A DNA stretch of 64,000 nt from Dendrophyllia cribrosa (Eukaryota > Cnidaria > Anthozoa > Scleractinia > Dendrophylliidae): contig JAJLRJ010000003.1 of the NCBI GenBank assembly GCA_024195265.1, forward strand, positions 55,938,284 through 56,002,283. The letters run 5' to 3'. The translations under genes were made by a program, and so were the position numbers. Numbering within the stretch: the stretch's first letter is position 1; every line of letters starts with the position of its first letter. The notes under the pieces were generated by a model. The model made no database searches. It had not been told where the DNA came from and saw nothing but the letters and a program-made list of their open reading frames with translations. Of this stretch, positions 12,483-25,300 are shown piece by piece.

Positions 12483-15400
12483 GGGAGGGGGGGGGGGGGG
12501 TGCTGTTGGGGAGGTGGGTGGGTTGTGGGCTTGACGAACTCTTAGTACTGGCCTGTTTAATACATTCGGCAACAATTAGAGATATTTCGAATATCCTCCT
12601 TGCCTTTGTGGGGAAATTGTGTTAATTTACATGTACTTTCTTCGGAAAAGCACTACATTTTCCAACAAAGATCCAGTTTTTGTCGAGGTTAAAAGCTAAG
12701 TAACAAAGTCTAAGTTGACGAAACAAGAGATGGTTAATGTGTGAAAACCTACGCTTTCATTGGATAGAAAATGATTTAAAAAGAGTTCTCGGGTCCGATA
12801 CGTCTTGGGGAGCTTTCACAAACGCACGCCTGATCTTAACTTGCAACAACAACAACAACAACAACAACCTTTCTTTGTACTCTTGCCTTACAGATATATT
12901 AAACAATATTTTAACGAATTATTGAAAAATAACATTAGAGTACAAGCTGGCTGGAATAACCATAGGGGCGAGCGGAGCCAGGCAGGCCAAGCCAACCAGC
13001 TTAGGTTTTGACAAATTTTAGTCGTTCATTTTTCTATTTACTAAATAGCTTCTGAGAGATTCATCAAGACATCCTGGACATTTCGAATATCGTTAAAAGA
13101 TCTCAGTCTTTATGCGTTTTCTTTTTTGACTGTTTTTCTTTTCCCTTGTTGGATATCCCGTTCAAATACTCTGTCTTGTGTTTGATACACTAGACGAAGT
13201 CAACATGCATCAGAACTTCAGTTAGCCCTGAGTTAAGTCATAGTTATAATAAACCATTGAATGGAAGGTGAATGTAGTAGGACTGTAGAACCTCCTTCAT
13301 ACACACACCAAAGGGACAGACCAAAGTTTCCGCATTATAAATGTGTCCGTATTATAGAGGTAGGTGTTGTATGAATTTTAGTATCTTTAGGACCAAGAGA
13401 ACTGTCCGTAGTAGAGAGGTGTCATTATTATGTAGGTGTCTTTAATGGCTGATTTACAAGGTACAACTTTTTTGCATACGACACATTTACGCCTTGCTTA
13501 AGGCCGATTTACACGGCACAACTTTTGCCTACAACTATCGCATGCAACCTGCTCACGCCATACGAACGACACGAATCGCGTCGTCTAGAGCCCCGGCTAC
13601 ACGTTCTAACATTGTTATATAACATTTTTTGGTTCAACAATGTTAGAACGCGTAGCCGGCATGTTAGATGACGTTTGTCTAACATTTTTTGTTAGAAGAA
13701 CGTTTTGATTTCGATCAAACACTTCTTCTAACAAAAAATGTTAGACAAACGTCATCTAACATGCCGGCTACACGTTCTAACATTGTTTAACCAAAAAATG
13801 TTATATAACAATGTTAGAACGTGTAGCCGGGGCTTAAATCAGCCTACAACTCGCTCACAACTGTTACATGCGACACGAAAAATGCGGATTTTGAAACATG
13901 ACAATCGTAGCCACATACAATGTTATATGATGCGAGTTGTATACAATTATCGCCTGACGCAAGCAGCAGAAGTTGTGCCGTGTAAATCGGCCTTCACAAC
14001 ATGACTTGAGTTGATTTGCACGAAGCAATTCGTGTTGTAAGCATGTCGTAAGCATGGCGTGTGTCGCATGCGACAAAGGGTACTCGTACTGGTGACACTG
14101 AAGCAATTAAATGTTATAATATGCCATAACTTGTTATTTTAGGCAACTCTGGAATCTAATAAGCTGGATCTTGCGTGGGCACTGCTAAGGAAACAAAGAA
14201 AAGATGCATCCGTTCAGGACGTAGACAAGAAAGGTCGTAACTTGCTTCATTTGTTGGCCATTCATTCTGCGCATTTATGGACGCAAGTGGTTGAAGAGGT
14301 AATGGCCGAAAAATATTCAAACCCTGGATTCATATTTTGTAAAAATATATCTTTGTAAAACATAATGACCTGAGGCTTAATCCGACTTGTTGCGTGCCAG
14401 TATTCCAAGGGATCCTTAAATAGAAGAAAGAAATTTTTACACATCCAAAAAATGTTCGATCTATCTGTATATTTGTGTACTTAGGGAAGCTAGTTTGTTG
14501 AGTACATGTTTTCATTCTATATGATATTCAACTAGAATATCAAGTTCAGATAAAAATAGTTCTTCAATATACAGGCGTTTCTCTCTTGCATTAAACATAA
14601 GAATAACAATTTTCAGGAATTTCTTCCAGGAATGATTGACATGTGGTTGCTCGCACCTCGCACATTATCTTACAGATGGAACTAATCTCCTCTTTTTGTT
14701 ATTTTTGTTCAGATTGCCAATCATCTTGTTCAGAGGGGTGTTGCTGCTGGTGCTGTTGACTCTCAGGGTGCCACGCCCCTGCATTATGCTGCTTGCAATC
14801 ACAACCTGGCATTTTGCAGGTTTTTGTGGGGTATAAAATTGTTGATATATTTTATATCACTGATTCCAGAATTCCCTTTGGCCATTTTATATCTTATCAA
14901 ATTAGAAAAAAATGAAGCAATTATTTTAGAAGCGGCAAGAAAAAGCATGTTTTCAAGCAAAGACTGCTTTCTTTCATCTTATTCTTATTTTATTAATTCT
15001 AAAAAGTCCCATTAGGGAGTGCTATAAAAGTACTTATTGTTGTTGGAGCAAAACGCGTAGGAGAGGGGAAGGTCCAAAGTTTGTTTCAGTTCGTATTCAC
15101 GAGTTGGCATGTAGGAGCCTTTGATTTTTTTCTCATCATAACTGTTTTAGAGAACTCACCCTCTTCTCTGGACGTGGCTGACAAGGGTGGAGTTACTCCG
15201 TTTGCCGCAGTGTTTTCCGTCACAGAGAGTGGAATAATAGCGCTCGTGGAGTAAGTGCGACTCGAGATATTGGAACGTTAGCAACCTCGTTCCCAGGTCC
15301 TTCTCCGGCTGGGCGGGCGTTGAAACCGCTGGACAAGGCTGACAAAATACTCAAACGTGTCTTCGTTTTGTTTGAACAACGGTTTGAGATTACCAGAAAA

Positions 15401-18400
15401 CAAACACGGCTTCCAATCGTTGGAAATGACCTTCAAAAACGCCATTTCATTGTGTGTCACGTGACAAAATACTCCACGATCCTTGGAGTATTTTGTCAGC
15501 CTTGTCCAGCGGTTTCTAAGCCCACCCGCCATTTTGAAAACGGAGAAGGACCTAGGTACGAGGTGGTGCAATACACGTCATTCGCCACTTTAGAAACGAG
15601 AAGGAAACTGAGCCGAGTGAACTTTCGCAACGACTTCTGGGACTGTTACTGGGGACAGAGACAAAAGAAGCGTCCCCTGTAACGATCCCAGAAGTCGTTG
15701 CGAAAGTTCATTCGGCCCAGTTTCCTTCTCGTTTCTAAAGTGGCGAATTGTACCCATTTTAACATGTTCGTTTATATTGTACTGTAAACGGAAAACATGT
15801 TAGGCGTATGGGCAAGACCTCGTATTTTACAAAAAATATATTTTTAATTTGTATCAATAGGTGCATTTGATGGCCAGGCGGGCATTACTCAAAACTCCGA
15901 AAGCTCTTCGAGCCCGGAAAACTATATTATATGCAGAATGTTTTAATACTAAAAAGGTTTGGTTTTTGTTGAATTTAAAAGCTAAGCAATAAAATCCTAA
16001 AAAGACGACTGGTTTGTGGACTAAGAATTTAATCGTCACTCGTTGGAAGTAGGGGTGTAATGATTCATATTCCTTGCGATTTGATTCGATTTCGATTATT
16101 ACCTTTCCATTTCGAATATTTCGATTTGATTATGCAAATGTTTTTTACAGATAGTTTTAGACTTATTTGTTGTACCGTCTTCAGCCGGAAAACCATAATA
16201 TTTTCACACAGCTGATCTAAAAGATGCAGGCGGATTCACGATTGATTGGTCGTTCGTCGCCATGTTTGAGAACGTGGCAATGAGCGTGTTGCGCATGGTT
16301 TTCCTTATTTGGAAATTCTCAAGGAGTGGTAGAAGGGCAGCAGTTTTACCAGGCAACACAAAATGGCGCACGAACTGCAAACGCCTTTGCTTGTCAATCA
16401 AAAACGTAGATTAAAGAGTTCTGAATTCTGATTTCACAATGTAATAACTCATTGAGGGCACCCTGGAAAAGGTATGCAAAAATCGAACCAAAATCGAAAC
16501 GTGGAAGTAAATAATCGTGAATCAAACCGAATGGTCATAACCGCGATTAATCGAGAATTCGATAAATCGTTTCACCACTAGTTGGAAGTGGATTTAAAAA
16601 TCAGCTCGAGCATCAAAAGTCGTCGGGAGCCAGGATGGAAAAGGTTTGCAATTTGAAGTCCAAACTGATCTGGAGTCATCCTTTCAGAAAGCACTTGATA
16701 TTTTCTTGGCCGTGTTCTAAGAGCATTTCGTATATAAAAGAACTTAGTGATGTTGTAAAGTCTTTACCAAAAAACAGCGAAATCTCCATAGCATTGCCTC
16801 ATTGCCTTTCCCTTGAATTAAAATTGAAATTACGTTTGCATTCAAAAGGTTCTTTGTGAGCCCCTCAACTTGTCACGTCAGGAACTTGGATGTGTGCTAC
16901 AGTGTGGGTGATGATGAAAAATCCAAAGATACCACCACTCCTTTGATCGAGGCTGCCGTGTCAAACAACGAGAAGGTCGTCACTTATCTGCTGAAACACG
17001 GAGCCTCCGTTAACTTCCCAAAGGTAATCTGTTTGATTTGTCCGTGAGATATTACCCTGTTCCACGCGTTAAGATTGCGAGGCTGGGAAGCAGCGAAAAA
17101 CGAGTGCTTCTTTTTCACCTACTCCCTCCCGGCGTCAGCGACAGTAAGGAGCTTTAGTAACCACAACGGCAATGCCAAGGTAAACGTCATTGAAGAAAAG
17201 AAAAGGAAACAAAACAGGCGAGCTCTATTTAACTACGTTGCAATTGTTCCAATTTGTTAAATTTGTCTTATGTGACTGAATTTTCCAGGAGCTGAATTCG
17301 TAGGGATGGCTTCGAAGTTCAAAAAGAGAAAGGAAAATTAACCGTGGTGTGTTCACGTTCTCCACTAAGCCTATAATTTGATCATTTGACGTTGTTGTTT
17401 TGGAAGAAATGGCAAAGAAATACATGGACCAAAATGTAAAACGCACTTGCAGAAGGATTGTTTTCGCTCAAAGACAAATTCAGCGAACGCGTTGTTGTAC
17501 CCAATTCAAACCTTCTGGGAATAAGATTCTTTGTTCACAATATTTCCATGTAATTCCCATGTCAATGCTTCATTGATATGGAAATATGACGAACAAAGAG
17601 TTCTAATCCCAAAAGGTTTGAATTGGGTACAACAATGCGTTAGCCGAATTTATCTATTAAGCCTATAGGTGGTTTTCATGTTACGTCATCGCCGCCATGC
17701 TGGTGGACATAAACAATAGTTCTCTCATTAGCTCCTTTTGTTCGTCCACCAGCATTTGTTCGTTTCACTATTGTTATCTATGTCTCTAGAGATTGATTGC
17801 AAACCACCTATTGCTGTGTGCCGTTCTCGCTGTCGTTGCCGGCTGTCGTGGTTGCTGGACATCCCTGATCAATTTTCCTTTTGCGTGCCACCTGTCCTTC
17901 GCTACCCACTATCTGAACGCCTAGAACATTAAAAAAATGTATAAATATCTCCATCTACTTATGTGCTATTCTCTATTTCTCGTACCTGTATATCATTATG
18001 AATGTAGATATGGGACGGAGCAAATACAATGATATTTTATAATTGTAGTTGGTCCTGGGTTAATTTGTACTCTTACCAGCTTTGTGCGTATTATGTCCTC
18101 CGTTTTACTTTCTATTTCATTTGTTTTATATCTGTTTCAGCATGATGGTCGCACACCGCTCATAGAAGTTGTTCGTAACAACATGATGGACATGGTCAAA
18201 GTGCTGATTTTTGCTACTGATGACAGAAGTGTGTGGAAGGCAAAGGAAACGACACTTGTTGATCTGACGCAACAGGACAAGGATGGGAAATCTGTGATAC
18301 ACCACTGTGTGCAGAACAGAGAGGTAACAACACAACATCTGGTGACTGTTTACTTGTGGGGGTATAGTGGTCCATTTGTTTTACCCACTGGGATGCTGAA

Positions 18401-19377
18401 AACGTATATCGAATGTATTCTTGGTTTGCACTAAAGTCAAATCAAAATTAAGATGCCGTAAAAACAGATTTCAATTCCAAAATGTTTGTAGAAATGTACA
18501 GAGTTTAAAACTGCACATCCGGGTCAAATTTTGAATCGCAAGAGCATTTCGTTTAAGAGTTATAGGCGAACGAGTGTTAGAATCTTTAGTTAAAATGTGT
18601 GGAGCGGCCATCTTGGTTTACCACTTAGGGACACAAACATGGCGGCAAAAACTTCAAAATCTTAATAGCACAGAAAATCACAAAAGATTGAATTCACTAT
18701 AAGTTCCATTAAATCGGCTTATAAGCATCTATAAAGCAAAAATAACTTTCAACTGGTTCAATTTTGTTTATTTTCACAGCTTATTTGAAATAACGTGACG
18801 AATTGCGTGACACATTTAAAACCTTTACAAATCGGAAGCAAAACATCGTCGGTTAAAACCTGAAACGTTTTGTGAAGAATTATAACACTGGTATCCACAT
18901 ACCATGTTAGAAACAGCTTTGTAGGATGCATAGTTTAGATTTTTGAATTTTTTTACGTCATGTGCAAGCCAAGAATATTTTAGAAATCATGTTCAACTGA
19001 TCATCAAACCAACTGCTTAATGTTGGCTTCAAATAAAAGAGAAAGTCAAACTATATTGACTTACGGACGGCAAAGTTCAATTTATAATGGAGTAGAATAG
19101 TTTCATAATTTTACGGATCGATTGAATTGAGTTCAGAACCCATATAATATAGGTATTGGTAACTATCATAAAAGCTAAACCATTTGCCTTTTTTCAATTG
19201 CTTTAGTATGGCTCAGCAGAGAATGTCAATCTGCTGACATTTCTGGCCAGTTTTGGTGCCCCTCTGGCGCTCAGAGACTCGCAAGGACACACACCACTTT
19301 ACTATGCCAAGCAACAGGGATCTGGAGTCATGGCAAAGGCATTGGTAGAGCTTCTTGGAGAGACTGAAGCAAATAAG
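40..19377 (+). CDS. Ankyrin-repeat block of the PARP (first 14 visible exons)
   Basis: About 664 residues carry at least a dozen ankyrin cores of the T-P-L-H/x-x-A type: TPLHLAV (exon at 40), TPLVLAS (846), TALSWAV (6145), TPLHYSV and PLHYAF (7438), TPLHRAA (9086), TPLSLAV (9979), LLHLLA (14143), TPLHYAA (14713), TPFAAV (15151), TPLIEAA (16882), TPLIEVV (18141) and TPLYYAK (19207). Some repeats are split by introns. Ankyrin stacks bind partner proteins, so this block probably recruits targets for the C-terminal enzyme; the partners cannot be read from sequence. Exon 16882-17023 has a second phase-compatible acceptor giving a start at 16861 and seven extra residues. Confidence 0.9.
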
Positions 19378-22300
19378 GTAAGTGTAAATTCACTGTACTC
19401 TTTATTCAGGTTTCACAAAAAAGCCAGTGATAGTTCAATGTTGTAATTGTCATCACGTTGATCCCGTTAAGCCGTGGACCGGGTCAAAATGACCACGGAC
19501 CTTCTCAACTACTAGCTACAGTCAGACCAGTATTAAAAGGTCGCCATTGGGGAATGGCTGGCTGACCGCAAGGTGGTTTGAGAAAATGAGGCGCAGCCAA
19601 GTTTTTTTAAACCACTTTGGATACCTGTTGAAACACTATCGAGTGTTTGATATAGCTTCTCAAACTGATCATTAAATGCGAAAAACGCGAACTAATAAAA
19701 TCGCCAAAATCTATGAGATCGAGATCAAGATCGGGTTTCTCAATCATCATCTCGCTTATGACTTTCTTTGTTCAAACTTGATTAACCCTTTAACTCCCAA
19801 GAGTGCCAAACATCAAAATTAAAAAAAGAAACATTCCAAATTTCATTTTGTAAAATATTGTAAAACAAATGGTACCATGCAAAAGTACTGCCGAAGAGGT
19901 TTCAACCACAGGATTTCGTCCACAGACTCAAACGTTAGAACAAATGGTACCATGCAAAAGTACTGCTGAAGAGGTTTCATTTGAATGGTCACATCATAGG
20001 ATTTCGTCCACAGACTCAAAAGTTAGAACAAATGGTACCATGCAAAAGTACTGCCAAAGGGGTTTCATTTGAATGGTCACATCATAGGATTTCATCAACA
20101 GACTCAAAAGTTAGAACTACACTACATGTCTCCATTTTTTACTCTGGGAGTGAAAGGGTTAATTATTTGTTGATGAAATGTTCATTCCTGTATCTAAGAC
20201 ATTGGCACAATTAACGATTTATGGTAAATTTTGTCCATACTGCTTTCATAACAGGATACAGAAGAACCGATGGACTGTGATTCAGGCTTTAACTTTGCCA
20301 CTTCTGGCGATGAGTTGTGGAAAGGCCCAGCTCCAGATCCTAAAGCTGACTCGGAGAAAATACTCCAGAAGGCGCGAGAACAGGAAAAACAAGCTGATGA
20401 TGATGTCAAAGTCACAGTTGATCCAGCCTTCAAAATGGAGGGCGGAGGGTATGCTTTTCTAAATCCTAAAGGCCCGTTAACAAAGGCGATTTTTTGTGCA
20501 ATTTTTGTCGCACTTTTCGATGCAATTTTTGTCGCGCGCAAGTAGCGTCTTCAAATCGCATGTGTGAACTAGCGGCGATTTCGGTGCGATTTGGGCGCGA
20601 TTTGTCACGTGAAGTCGCAGAGGTTTCGAACATCTTCGAAACACGATGCAACTTGGCGGCGATTTTTGGGAAATCATAGCAAATCGCAACAAATATCGTA
20701 CCCGAATCGCCGCTAGTTTACACTTGCGAGAAAAGTTACCTTGGAGAGCGCGACAAAAGTCGCATCAAAAATCGCATGTGTAAACGGGCCTTAAGACATG
20801 CTTGAATTTCATAGCAATAAATAAAAAAACTCTGGTCTTTGGAGAAACTTATAAGCCAAATTATCAAGCAAAAATTCCCACATGAAAAAACAAAACAAAA
20901 AAGACATGTTTGTAGAGAAAACTATTGTGAATAAACTGTTTCCATCTACTGTAAGTTAGTGTAATAAGGTAATTTATAAAATATGAGTGACAGAACTGTA
21001 CTGATATGGGTATTGTAAATATTCATACAGTTTTGCTGGGAATATTTTGATTTATAAAAGAACAATAGCGATGAAGCTTATTAGCATTGCTATTAGTATT
21101 CTGTATCAGCAGAAACCCATAAGTGGGTTGAAACGTGTAACGCGCATTCACAGCTTCCGAATATTCATTTTTTGCTTAGTACCACATTTGGAAACCCCTT
21201 GGTCCCTCGAGATTGGAAGCAAGTTGTTCTAGCGAATTGATTGGTTAATATTTTTATCTTGATTTTCCAAAATATGGCTGAAACAACTTCTTAGCAAATT
21301 GAATAATATTTATTAACTGTTATTATTATATTATTAGGCACAGCTTCAGTGTAAATAAGTGTATACTTTCTGAATTCTGTGTGAAATAAAGTTTATAATA
21401 ATATAATAATAATAATAATCGGAAGCTTGTTTTGAAGGGTACAAGAGACAATTGCACGTTTCAACCCACTTATGGGTTTCTGGTATCAGTGATTCAGTAT
21501 AGCCGTTCTGTATCAGAATTTCTCAAACTCATTAATAATTCGTGACGAGAACACAAAGGAAAACACTACCGTGAAGCAGGTTTTGATATCCTGTCTTAAT
21601 TTGCGTAGATTTTGGCGATTTTATTCCTTCATTTTATCAAACATTCGGAAGAGTGTTTCTTCAGGTATCCAAACACCTTGAAGTGGGTTAAAAAACTCGG
21701 CTGCGCCTCGTTTTTCAATCCACCTCGTGTTCCTCTTGTTCCTCTTGTTTGATATGTTACTTACAAACCGCCATTAAATTTTCAATTCTTTTGTGCTTTC
21801 CTTATGTCACACTTCCTTTTAACAGTAAAATGATGTTTTTTTTTCTTGCCGTGCAGGGAGGTGTATCTGGACCCTGATACTGCTGTGCCATATGACATCG
21901 TGATGTCTAAAGTTGACGTGAAATATGGAATGTTTGGATTAAACAACTTCTATAAGATGCAGGTCAGGGCTGTCTTACAACACTGAACAACGACCTACTG
22001 ACATCCCTTACTCTTACTTGTTACTTAGGCAGGTGGTACACGAGCCCTTCACCCTTTAACCCCCAAGAGTGCCAAACATCAAAATTCAAGAAAACTCACA
22101 AATTTCATTTTGTAAAATATTGAAAAACAAATTGTACCATGCAAAAGTACTGCTGAAGAGGTTTCATTTGAATGGTCACACCATAGGATTTCATCAACAG
22201 ACTCAAAAGTTAGAACAAATGGTACCATGCAAAAGTACTGCTGAGGAGATTTCATTTGAATAGTCACACCATAGGATTTCATCAACAGACTCAAAAGTTA

Positions 22301-25300
22301 GAACAAATGGTACCATGCAAAAGACCTGCTGAAGAGATTTCATTTGAATAGTCACACCATAGGATTTCATCAACAGACTCAAAAGTTAGAACAAATGGTA
22401 CCATGCAAACGTGCTGCTGAAGAGGTTTCATTTGAATGGTCACACCATAGGATTTCATCAACAGACTCAAAAGTTAGAACAAGTGGTATCATGCAAAAGT
22501 ACTGCTGAAGAGGTTTCATTTGAATGGTCACACCATAGGATTTCATCCACAGACTCAAAAGTTAGAACAAATGGTACCATACAAAAGTACTGCTGAAGAG
22601 GTTTCATTTGAATGGTCACACCATAGGATTTCATCAACAGACTCAAAAGTTAGAACAAATGGTACCATGCAAAAGTACTGCTGAAGAGGTTTCATTTGAA
22701 TGGTCACACCATAGGATTTCATCAACAGACTCAAAAGTTAGAACAAATGGTACCATGCAAAAGTACTGCTGAAGAGGTTTCATTTGAGTGGTCACACCAT
22801 AGGATTTCATCAACAGACTCAAAAGTTAGAACAAATGGTACCATGCAAAAGTACTGCTGAAGAGGTTTCATTTGAATGGTCACACCATAGGATTTCGTCC
22901 ACAGACTCAAAAGTTGGTGCTCACTACATGTCTTCGTGTGATTGAAAAGGGTAAACATACTGTCGCCAACCTCGCTCCTTCAGACACTGCAATGTTCATG
23001 ATATTCATTCAGTATTTTTCTACTCGTTCCCTTTGTCTTTGGTCTCCGGGTCTCGGCGTTCTTCAGCATCATTAGTCGTGTATTATCGTTAGTTTTATGA
23101 ATTTGAAGTAGAAGTATACCTTTATGAACTCTCATTGACTGGTTATCAGTCAATTAATGCTTTACTGCTTCCTGATTCATCCTTTTTTGCCTCGCTGTCT
23201 AATGCCCCATTCACACCAACGGTTAAACATGTTTAAATGTTGTTTAGTTTAACTAGGTTTTTAACCTCTATCTTGAAAAGTTTTAAATGTATATGACTCA
23301 AACTACCTGGAATGGTTGTAAAGTCAATAAAGTTTCTTTTAGTAAAGATTTCACTTCAAATATTACCGGAGGTTAGGAGATATTTTTCTAAACCTGTTTT
23401 AAACTAAACAACATTTAAACATGTTTAAGCGTTGGTGTGAATGGGGTATAAGTCACGTTAATTTTGGTGTGTTTGTGTCGTAGTGTACGTCTTGTCGCGT
23501 TCGAAGAACGCAATCCTAATTTCGTGTTGGTTGTCCTGTGGTTTACGTGCAGTAAAATTTGAGATTTTTTGGTAGACGGTCTTCCAAATGGCCGCCCCTA
23601 TTGGTTTTTTTCAGGGGCTCATTTCCGCCGGAAATTCCTTCGAACGCGTCTCCATAATCTGTGATTACTGCTAGTAATATGGCTAACTTTAGATTCTGTG
23701 GATGAAATCCTGAAGTGTTGCGAATCTGGCGCGGTTGTCTGACATAATGACATTATTTACTTCATTTTTGGAATCATATCCATTCTGGTCAATATGTATC
23801 GAAGTTGTTCATAATTTTCAGATTATACACCACAAAGGAAAGGACCTCTGGGTATTATTCAATCGGTGGGGAAGAGTCGGAGACAGTGGCCAACATCAAA
23901 GAACGCCATATAATGATCCTGACACTGCTACAGCGGAGTTCAAAAAAATCTTCAAGAGCAAGACAGGCAATGAATGGATCAACAAGGACAAGTGAGTCAA
24001 ATTGCTGGTTGGCGACGAATTGGTCTGTTATACTTCTTGAGAATTGCGGATATGCAATTCTTGGTTTGCACTAGACTACGAGTAGTCCCTCCTTTCTCTT
24101 CAGGGATAGTAGAGCGAGCGAAACGCGAACGCGCATGAAAATCACCCCACGCGAGAAAGGCGAGACACACGTCTCGCCTTTCTCGCGTGGGGTGATTTTC
24201 ACGCGCGCTCGCGTTTCGCTCGCTCTATTATCCCTGAGGAAAAAGAAGGGACTACTCGTAGCCTAGGTTTGCACATGACGTCATAAAAATTTAAAAATCT
24301 AAACTATATATCCCACAAAGCTGTTTTTCTAACACAGTATGTGGATACCAGTGTTACAATCCTTTACAAAAAGCTTCCGATTTGTAAAGGTTTTAAATGT
24401 GTCACGCAATTCGTCACGCTATTTTAGATAAGCCGTGAAAATAAACAAAATTGAACCAGTTGAAAGTCATTTTTGCATTATAGATGCTTATAAGCCAATT
24501 TAACGGAACTTATAGTGAATTCAATTTTTTGTGATGCGATGTGTCGCCATGTTTGTGTCCCTAAATGAGACACCAAGATGGCCGCTCCATACAGTTTCAC
24601 TAAAAATGTCTAAAACTCGTTCGCTTATAACTCTTGAAAGGAATGCTCTTGCGCTTCAAAATTTGGCCCAAATTTGTAGTTTTAAACTCTCTACAATTCC
24701 ATAAACATTTTGGAATCGAAATGCTTCTGAACTCTGATATGCCTTTAGTGCAAACCAAAAATATTTTCATTTAGTGATTCTTCCTATGATGTTCTGTAAA
24801 CTTGCTTCTACTGCTTATTCAAAGCTCTACCTTATAGTGGCACTTCTCTTTGGAAATGTAATTTAAACGTCTCGCAACATAAAGTCTAACTCCCCGTAAG
24901 CGACAACCTATATCAAGAGGATTCAATGCAAGGGACAAAAGAAATGTAGAAGCAAGTTCGATTGCCTAATTTATGAAATGTTGTTTATAACGGACGTTGG
25001 GCCTTCTCTTAACACCCACATATGATGCCCGATATATACCTAATTCAATAAAGGTTGCTTTGGTCATTGGTAATTGGGCATTGGGAAGCTATTGTTTGGC
25101 GGTCACTCAAGCGAAGCATTGCATTGTGTTCCGTATGTCAAATGCCAATTCCCAATTACCAATGACCAACTGCCAAAGCAACCTTTATTGAATTAGGTGT
25201 ATTTATAAGCTCCATTGTACATTGTACACCTCCATTGTATTAGGTAAAATTATTTATTCTAAAATATTCTATGGCATTGTATTCTATTGTATTGTCGTTC

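Noticed and set aside
12314..12625. Gly-rich and Pro-rich frames on both strands
   Set aside because: They are translations of the poly-G tract at 12438-12500.
14820..14821. Splice donor directly after ...LAFC at 14820
   Set aside because: Using it puts exon 15151-15250 in a frame with a stop; the donor at 14831-14832 keeps the frame open.
15320..15682. 120-codon plus-strand frame
   Set aside because: It runs across two adjacent inverted-repeat elements and has no protein-like pattern.
22129..22920. CRISPR-like 88-bp periodic array and frames through it
   Set aside because: No spacers; the frames only reflect the repeated unit. It is a tandem array inside a transposon.
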